Part shown: piece after piece, positions 1 through 4,043 of the stretch
How the letters are laid out: the number at the start of each line of letters is the position of its first letter
Position numbering within the stretch: position 1 is the stretch's first letter
Assembly (NCBI GenBank): GCA_021772165.1
Contig: JAJFMM010000032.1
Span: 1 to 5,130 of the forward strand
DNA length: 5,130 nt
Direction: 5' to 3'
Source: Chlamydiota bacterium
GTDB lineage: Bacteria; Chlamydiota; Chlamydiia; Chlamydiales; SM23-39
Program-made: the position numbers and the translations under genes
The notes under the pieces: model-generated
Database searches by the model: none
The model's input: only the letters and a program-made list of their open reading frames with translations
What the model was told of the DNA's origin: nothing

Positions 1-314
1 ATTCTTTCTCGCTCGGATTGTGTTGTTTCGTGGGTAAGAGCATTGAACTCATCAACTTTTTTCACTGTGTTAGAGCGCGCTTCCAGCTTTTTGATCCGTT
101 CTTTGATCTCGTGGATTTTCTCCTCTTGCGAGGTGATGGTGCGGTTGAGATCGGTAATTTCTTGCTCTTTTTCAGCTTGTTGTTTGCGCAGTTCTTGGCG
201 CAGACCTTCGATATGCTCCAGTTCGCCTTGGCGCTCTTTTTTGAGCCTCATGAGACGAATCATTTTCATATCGAATTCTTGAATTTCTAGAACTATCTTG
301 AGTTCTTGCAACAT
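1..314 (-). CDS. Coiled-coil N-terminus of a C4-type zinc-ribbon protein, CT398/CdsZ-like (partial, runs off left edge)
   Basis: This frame reads leftwards from ATG at 314-312 and stays open for 104 codons plus two bases to the window edge, so the C-terminal part is missing. The visible part begins MLQELKIVLEIQEFD and is almost wholly charged helix, rich in Glu, Lys, Gln, Arg and Leu, with heptad-like spacing to about residue 82: a long coiled coil. The opening L-x-x-x-L-x-IQEFD resembles the LLxLQELD start of the zf-RING_7 / C4-type zinc-ribbon family. TVKKVDEFNALTHE (residues 83-96) resembles that family's 'VxTNKEYxALxxE' signature. The four-cysteine ribbon would lie outside the window. In C. 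trachomatis the homologue CT398 (CdsZ) is reported to bind the sigma-54 factor and type III secretion components; applying that role here is inference. An SD-like AGGTG (complement of 322-326) sits 7 bases before the ATG. It is divergent from the membrane-protein gene. Other coiled-coil families remain possible. Confidence 0.72.
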   Translation of the reverse strand, partial: MLQELKIVLEIQEFDMKMIRLMRLKKERQGELEHIEGLRQELRKQQAEKEQEITDLNRTITSQEEKIHEIKERIKKLEARSNTVKKVDEFNALTHETTQSERER

Positions 315-344
315 AGTGATACACCTGAAGTAAAAAAGACCTGC

Positions 345-375
345 GAGCACTTTACCCGAAAGGAAAGTAAAGCTC
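345..375. other. Imperfect hairpin in the divergent intergenic region
   Basis: GAGC (345-348), a two-base bulge AC, and TTTAC (351-355) can pair with GTAAA (367-371) and GCTC (372-375) around an 11-base loop: nine base pairs with one bulge. On the minus strand a run of six T (complement of 332-337) follows after about seven bases. It is thus terminator-like in that direction, but the gap before the T run is long and the element sits upstream of a start codon. It could be a weak terminator or attenuator, or simply promoter DNA. Confidence 0.4.
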
Positions 376-377
376 AA
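349..377 (-). promoter_or_regulatory. Candidate sigma-70/66-type promoter for the minus-strand coiled-coil gene
   Basis: Read on the minus strand, TTGAGC (complement of 372-377) and TAAAGT (complement of 349-354) are separated by exactly 17 bases. Each hexamer matches the TTGACA / TATAAT consensus at four of six positions. Transcription would start around 340-343 and give a leader of about 25-30 bases before the ATG at 314. The hexamers fall on the two arms of the hairpin at 345-375, so one of the two readings may be coincidental. Confidence 0.35.
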
Positions 378-445
378 GGTTGTAAAAATCCCTTGTCGGC
401 GGCTCTTGCAAAGAAGGCGTTCATCTTGAAGAATAAATTTTTTAT

Positions 446-450
446 GAGGG
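446..450 (+). promoter_or_regulatory. Ribosome binding site that decides the TTG start of the membrane-protein gene
   Basis: GAGGG lies 7 bases before TTG at 458-460, the normal SD spacing. The ATG at 444 overlaps this motif, has only an A/T-rich stretch upstream, and reaches TGA after five codons. The TTG is therefore the supported start. The next in-frame stop upstream is TAA at 434-436. Confidence 0.6.
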
Positions 451-457
451 CACTGTT

Positions 458-982
458 TTGACTCTAAAAAAAATTGTACGACGTTATTTGCTCCTAATGG
501 CTCTGCAGGCGTCTCTCGCGATCACCGCTGCATTTTATGTGGGAATGCAGGTTGCGAGCATGATGGGCCTGGGTGGAGACTATATAGCGGGAATGTGGTG
601 CGGTATCTCTACCGTGGTTGTGATGCAGGCGATCATGGAAGAGACGCGCAGAGCGGCCTGGACCAGATTGATAGGCTCTTTTTTTGGGAGCCTTGTTGCG
701 GGGGCGATATCAACTTTTTTTGGTTTTCAGCCCTGGACTCTTCTTCCCGCTATTTTGATCACAGTTGTTCTGATGGCCGCAATGAAGTTGCATGACTCTT
801 TTCGGTTGGCGTGCATCACGGTTCTGGTCATTTTAGGCGTCGGTCTCAATACTCCGGACATTCCCCCTTGGGAAAATGCAATGGCGCGGTTTCTCGAGTC
901 GGCATTAGGAGCCTTTATTGCAGTGCTGTTCACCTGGTTATTCCATCCCTTTCGCAAAAAATTCGATCTGTTCAACCACTGA
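458..982 (+). CDS. FUSC / aromatic acid exporter (ArAE_1, DUF939-like) integral membrane protein
   Basis: This is a 174-residue protein that is almost entirely membrane-embedded. Hydrophobic segments are visible at about residues 10-36, 43-60, 69-88, 92-109, 114-131 and 142-165, giving six predicted helices. The TM2-TM3 layout, a helix ending in MQAIMEETRRAAWTRLIGS followed by a small-residue-rich helix, matches the FUSC/ArAE pattern in which a conserved Arg-rich loop (R-x-x-W-x-R-x-x-G) joins two helices. The LHDSFRLACITVLVIL stretch also resembles DUF939. Full-length aromatic acid exporters have a second, cytosolic half. Here the chain ends at HPFRKKFDLFNH just after TM6, so it is a membrane-domain-only form. 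The TTG start is supported by GAGGG 7 bases upstream. The stop is followed directly by the glyA promoter. Substrate is unknown; efflux is the family expectation, not shown. Family assignment is fairly secure, function is not. Confidence 0.7.
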   Translation: MTLKKIVRRYLLLMALQASLAITAAFYVGMQVASMMGLGGDYIAGMWCGISTVVVMQAIMEETRRAAWTRLIGSFFGSLVAGAISTFFGFQPWTLLPAILITVVLMAAMKLHDSFRLACITVLVILGVGLNTPDIPPWENAMARFLESALGAFIAVLFTWLFHPFRKKFDLFNH

Positions 983-984
983 CC

Positions 985-1013
985 TTGATCAGTCTCTTCT
1001 TCAATGCTATAGT
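985..1013 (+). promoter_or_regulatory. Extended -10 promoter for glyA
   Basis: TTGATC (985-990; four of six consensus matches) is followed by a 17-base spacer and TATAGT (1008-1013; five of six). TG at 1005-1006 gives an extended -10 (TGCTATAGT). The predicted start is near 1019-1021, leaving a leader of about 27 bases before the glyA ATG. The promoter begins two bases after the stop codon of the membrane-protein gene, so glyA and the genes after it can be expressed independently of that gene. This is the best sigma-70/66-like promoter in the window. Confidence 0.7.
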
Positions 1014-1035
1014 GCTCTTTCACTTCAATCAAGAT

Positions 1036-1046
1036 AGGAGGAGGAG
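1036..1046 (+). promoter_or_regulatory. Strong Shine-Dalgarno for glyA
   Basis: AGGAGGAGGAG is a repeated SD core. Its first AGGAGG (1036-1041) is 5 bases from ATG 1047. For the second in-frame ATG at 1056 the nearest AGGAGG (1039-1044) is 11 bases away, so 1047 is the better start, though both are possible. Confidence 0.75.
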
Positions 1047-2570
1047 ATGACCGTTATGGAACAGAAAAAAGTAGGTAAATCCTTCTCTTATCTCAAAAAT
1101 TATCTGTCGAAGATTCCCGAGGCAAAGCAGACGACAGCTGCGATCTCTTACATGGCCTCGCTCGATACGATCCAAGAGACCTTTCCGGAAATTGCGATGA
1201 GTATCGTTAAAGAACTTCGAGATCAGCGCACTAACCTGAAGCTGATCGCCTCCGAAAATTTCTGCTCCCTTCCTGTACAGCTCGCAATGGGAAATCTGCT
1301 GACAGATAAGTATAGTGAGGGCTACGTCGAGCATCGCTTTTATGCCGGATGCGATAACATCGATCGCGTCGAGGGACTAGCCGTTGATTATGCCAAAACT
1401 GTTTTCGGCGCCGATCACGCCTATGTTCAGCCGCACTCAGGAGCTGATGCAAACTTGGTGGCTCTCTGGGCCATTCTCATCTATCGCGTACAATCAAAAG
1501 AGGTGGAGAAGCTCGGAAAAAAAACGATCGACGAATTGAGCCCCGAAGAATATGAGCGCGTACGCAAATTAATGATGAATCAGAAGATGATGGGCCTCTC
1601 GCTCTCTTCCGGCGGACATCTTACCCACGGCTATCGCCACAATATCTCATCGAAGATCTTTCAGGCCGTCTCTTATGATGTAGATCCTCAGACAGGCCTT
1701 CTCGATTATGCAGCACTGCAAGAGCAGGTGAAGCGCGAAAAGCCGCTGATCCTGATTGCAGGTTATTCTGCCTACCCACGCCTTCTCGATTTCGCGAAGA
1801 TGCGCGAGATCGCCGATTCAGTCGGCGCCGTCCTCTTTGTTGATATGGCTCATTTCGCAGGCCTCGTTGCAGGAAAAGCGCTGACCGGCAACTACAATCC
1901 AATTCCCTTTGCTCATATCGTAACTTCGACGACGCACAAAACACTACGCGGTCCACGCGGCGGCCTCGTTCTCTGCACAGATGAGTACAAGGACGTGGTG
2001 AACAAAGGCTGTCCGATTGTGATGGGAGGGCCTCTGCCACATGTCATGGCAGCCAAAGCGATCGCTTTTAAAGAAGCCGCAACAGAGAGTTTTGGTCAGT
2101 ATGCCCAGCAGATCATCGATAACGCGAAAGCCCTCGCCGAATCGCTGATGTCAGAAGGCGCTCGTATTCTAACGAATGGCACAGACAATCACCTCATTGT
2201 GATGGATGTGATGTCAAGTTTTGGTTTGACAGGACGCCAAGCAGAAATCGTCTTGCGAGAAGCGCAGCTTACCTCGAATCGCAATTCGATCCCTCAAGAC
2301 GTCAACGGCCCCTGGTATACGTCGGGAGTCCGCCTTGGGACGCCGGCGACGACGACACTAGGCATGAAGCAGCCGGAAATGAAGGAGATCGCCTCCATTA
2401 TGGTCGATCTACTGCGGCACGCCACACCGGAAATCGTCGTAAAAACAGGCGCCAACTCTCGAGCCAGAGCAAAAATTGACCCGGGAACTTTAAGCCGTGC
2501 CCGAGGACGGGTGGCTGAGCTTCTCAAGGCATTTCCGCTTTATCCCGAACTCTTTGTCGACGAAAAATGA
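1047..2570 (+). CDS. glyA: Serine hydroxymethyltransferase, long chlamydial form
   Basis: This cytosolic PLP enzyme interconverts serine + tetrahydrofolate and glycine + 5,10-methylene-tetrahydrofolate, feeding one-carbon metabolism. The chain is 507 residues against about 417 in E. coli. Visible landmarks: LIASEN (66-71); YSEGY with E91 and Y99 (E. coli E57 and Y65); VQPHSGADAN (127-136); GGHLTHG (189-195); FVDMAHFAGLVAG with D266; the PLP lysine K298 in STTHKTLRGPRGG; GTDNHL (378-383); and R429 in SGVRLGTPA, which binds the substrate carboxylate. Three regions differ from E. coli: an N-terminal extension of about 34 residues, an insertion of about 31 residues (roughly 146-177), and CPIVMGGPL (322-330) in place of the usual FPGxQGGPL. 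Known Chlamydia GlyA has been reported to have alanine racemase activity as well. It is the first gene behind the promoter at 985-1013, with clpP 37 bases downstream. Identity is secure; the second activity is inferred. Confidence 0.97.
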   Translation: MTVMEQKKVGKSFSYLKNYLSKIPEAKQTTAAISYMASLDTIQETFPEIAMSIVKELRDQRTNLKLIASENFCSLPVQLAMGNLLTDKYSEGYVEHRFYAGCDNIDRVEGLAVDYAKTVFGADHAYVQPHSGADANLVALWAILIYRVQSKEVEKLGKKTIDELSPEEYERVRKLMMNQKMMGLSLSSGGHLTHGYRHNISSKIFQAVSYDVDPQTGLLDYAALQEQVKREKPLILIAGYSAYPRLLDFAKMREIADSVGAVLFVDMAHFAGLVAGKALTGNYNPIPFAHIVTSTTHKTLRGPRGGLVLCTDEYKDVVNKGCPIVMGGPLPHVMAAKAIAFKEAATESFGQYAQQIIDNAKALAESLMSEGARILTNGTDNHLIVMDVMSSFGLTGRQAEIVLREAQLTSNRNSIPQDVNGPWYTSGVRLGTPATTTLGMKQPEMKEIASIMVDLLRHATPEIVVKTGANSRARAKIDPGTLSRARGRVAELLKAFPLYPELFVDEK

Positions 2571-2594
2571 CCTTGTTGGGACAATGGGGTTCAC

Positions 2595-2600
2595 AAGGAG
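2595..2600 (+). promoter_or_regulatory. Ribosome binding site that decides the clpP start
   Basis: AAGGAG lies 7 bases before ATG 2608. The same frame is open back to an ATG at 2497, but that start would lie 74 bases inside glyA and would add 37 residues unlike any ClpP N-terminus. The SD therefore supports 2608. Confidence 0.75.
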
Positions 2601-2607
2601 ATTTGCC

Positions 2608-3222
2608 ATGCCTGCGTCTGACGCTACTGATAAAAATTTAAAGATGTCGCTCAGCGACAAAATCGACTCTGCTCTGCTGGAAAAGCGACGAGTTTTTCTT
2701 TCCGATGCTGTTGACTCGGATAGTGCTAAAGAGATCATTCGTAAGCTCTGGTATCTGGAGCATATTGCGCCAGGAAAGCCGATCCTTTTTATAATCAACT
2801 CCCCAGGCGGATCTGTTGATTCCGGCTTTGCTATCTGGGATCAGATCAAAATGCTTACCTCTCCCGTTAGCACACTCGTGACGGGACTTGCCGCATCGAT
2901 GGGATCGCTACTTTCCCTCGTTGCAACAAAAGGCAGACGCCTAGCGACACCTAACGCGCGTATCATGATCCACCAGCCTCTCATCTCTGGAGTGATCCGC
3001 GGCCAGGCGACTGACCTCGATATTCAGGCTAGAGAGATGCTGAAAACGCGCACGATGCTTGTGGATATCTATGCGAATTCGACAGGAAAAACTGCGGAAG
3101 TCATTGAAAAGGCGATCAATCGCGATAACTGGATGACAGCGCAGGAAGCAAAAGACTTTGGTCTCCTCGATGAGATCGTGACAAGTATGAAAGATGTCGA
3201 CAGCTATACCGGAAAAGCATAA
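2608..3222 (+). CDS. clpP: ATP-dependent Clp protease proteolytic subunit, ClpP1-like
   Basis: This is a cytosolic serine peptidase subunit that forms ring-shaped barrels working with AAA+ unfoldases (ClpX or ClpC). From ATG 2608 the protein has 204 residues, normal for ClpP. The fold markers are in order: NSPGGSVDSG (64-73), the nucleophile S97 in AASMGS, H122 in IMIHQPL, GQATDLDIQAREML (132-145), and the probable catalytic aspartate D173 in NRDNW, followed by AKDFGLLDEI. The triad is complete, so it should be active. The N-terminus is unusual: the VIExTxRGERxYDIYSRLLK region that forms the axial loop is replaced by a short Ser/Asp/Lys-rich stretch before ALLEKRRVFL. Chlamydiae have two ClpP paralogues; position beside glyA and dapF matches C. 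trachomatis CT431 (ClpP1). It probably assembles with a second subunit encoded elsewhere (inference). It ends 29 bases inside dapF, which suggests translational coupling. Confidence 0.93.
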   Translation: MPASDATDKNLKMSLSDKIDSALLEKRRVFLSDAVDSDSAKEIIRKLWYLEHIAPGKPILFIINSPGGSVDSGFAIWDQIKMLTSPVSTLVTGLAASMGSLLSLVATKGRRLATPNARIMIHQPLISGVIRGQATDLDIQAREMLKTRTMLVDIYANSTGKTAEVIEKAINRDNWMTAQEAKDFGLLDEIVTSMKDVDSYTGKA

Positions 3223-3991
3223 TTTTTCTTTTTCAAAGTTTGAGGGTGCGGGTAACGATTTTATTTTAATCGATGACCGCACCCCTCTTTTTCCAATAGA
3301 CAATTCCTCTCTAATCCAAAAACTTTGTCATCGCCGTTTTGGCATTGGCGCAGATGGCGTTATTCTTTTGCAGATGAGTGCGATCGCAGATTTTTGCATG
3401 CGCATTTTCAATAGCGACGGAAGCGAAGCCGAAGGCTGCGGTAACGGCACTCGCTGTCTGGTACGCTTTTTAGAAGAACTTGGGTTCCCCCGAAAAACCT
3501 ACCGGATCGCAGTGGGGCCTAAAATCCTTACAGCCGATTTTCAAGGAGATAACATCCGCGTGGAGATGGGATCTGTCAGCGAGTGCAAAACACACTCGAT
3601 CGAGGGACGAGAGATCCATTTCGTCGACAGCGGCGTGCCACATGCTGTCTGGTTTGTCCCTGATGTCGAGCAGATTCCACTCTTAGAGATCGGCCCCACC
3701 CTGCGCCGCCACCCTCTATTTGGCCCGCGCGGCGTCAATGTTAACATTGCAAGTTTGGAAAAAGAGGGTAGCGTACGCGTTAGAACGTTTGAAAGAGGCG
3801 TAGAAGCTGAGACACTCGCTTGCGGGACGGGAGCTACAGCCGTCGCTACTATCGTCGCCAAACTCTATGGATGGGAGAGTCCCGTTCGGATTTGCTATGC
3901 AGGCGGCGATCTCGAGATTCACTTCGATCGGAAACGCATCTGGATGGCAGGGCCTGCCAAGAAAATCTTTTCCGGCTTTCTCTCTTACTGA
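3194..3991 (+). CDS. dapF: Diaminopimelate epimerase
   Basis: This cytosolic, cofactor-independent epimerase turns LL- into meso-diaminopimelate for peptidoglycan and lysine synthesis. It has 265 residues, near the usual 270-280. Both halves of the pseudo-symmetric fold are present: FEGAGNDFILID (16-27) at the start; the first catalytic cysteine C82 in SDGSEAEGCGNGTRC; DSGVPH (145-150); GPRGVNVNIA (177-186); FERGVEAETLACGTGATA with the second catalytic cysteine C210; and MAGPAKKIFSG (251-261) at the end. The second motif has one residue more than the classic ERGVGETLACGTG. ATG 3194 is the only usual start: TGA at 3188-3190 lies just upstream in frame and no ATG, GTG or TTG occurs between it and the conserved region. 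It lacks a clear SD, so translation probably depends on ribosomes finishing clpP. In C. trachomatis this enzyme is also reported to racemise glutamate; whether this one does cannot be read from sequence. Confidence 0.96.
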   Translation: MSTAIPEKHNFSFSKFEGAGNDFILIDDRTPLFPIDNSSLIQKLCHRRFGIGADGVILLQMSAIADFCMRIFNSDGSEAEGCGNGTRCLVRFLEELGFPRKTYRIAVGPKILTADFQGDNIRVEMGSVSECKTHSIEGREIHFVDSGVPHAVWFVPDVEQIPLLEIGPTLRRHPLFGPRGVNVNIASLEKEGSVRVRTFERGVEAETLACGTGATAVATIVAKLYGWESPVRICYAGGDLEIHFDRKRIWMAGPAKKIFSGFLSY

Positions 3992-4030
3992 AAAATGCAA
4001 AGGATCGTAGACTGAAAGGAAGGTCTATAT

Positions 4031-4034
4031 AGGA
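4031..4034 (+). promoter_or_regulatory. Probable ribosome binding site of the SWIM/SNF2 gene
   Basis: AGGA sits 9 bases before ATG 4044. A second purine-rich motif, AGGAAGG (4017-4023), is about 20 bases away and too far for normal spacing. The in-frame stop TAG at 4008-4010 limits any longer start. Confidence 0.45.
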
Positions 4035-4043
4035 TCCCCAACG

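Noticed and set aside
18..290. Plus-strand open frames at 18-290 and 43-282
   Set aside because: They are antisense to the minus-strand coiled-coil gene. Their Phe/Leu-rich composition is what the complement of Glu/Lys-rich helix codons gives, and neither has a plausible SD.
375..395. Small hairpin CAAGG (375-379) / CCTTG (391-395)
   Set aside because: Only five base pairs around an 11-base loop, with no T run on either side; likely chance.
406..439. Possible promoter for the membrane-protein gene (TTGCAA at 406-411 with A/T-rich DNA at 430-439)
   Set aside because: The best -10-like hexamers lie 18-22 bases away and match poorly. A promoter is expected here but this one cannot be supported.
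466..473. Runs of eight A at 466-473, 1517-1524 and 4433-4440 as phase-variation tracts
   Set aside because: All lie in Lys-encoding stretches of intact frames, and eight A is short for such switching; no off-frame design is seen.
1621..2040. 139-codon minus-strand frame within glyA
   Set aside because: It is an Arg/Ser-rich shadow lying over the most conserved part of glyA, including the PLP lysine.
2497..2607. Upstream extension of clpP from ATG 2497
   Set aside because: It would start 74 bases inside glyA, has no matching ClpP N-terminus, and ignores the well-placed AAGGAG before ATG 2608.
4026..4031. TATATA just before the SWIM/SNF2 gene as a -10 element
   Set aside because: There is no -35-like hexamer at 16-18 bases, and a start there would leave almost no leader before ATG 4044.
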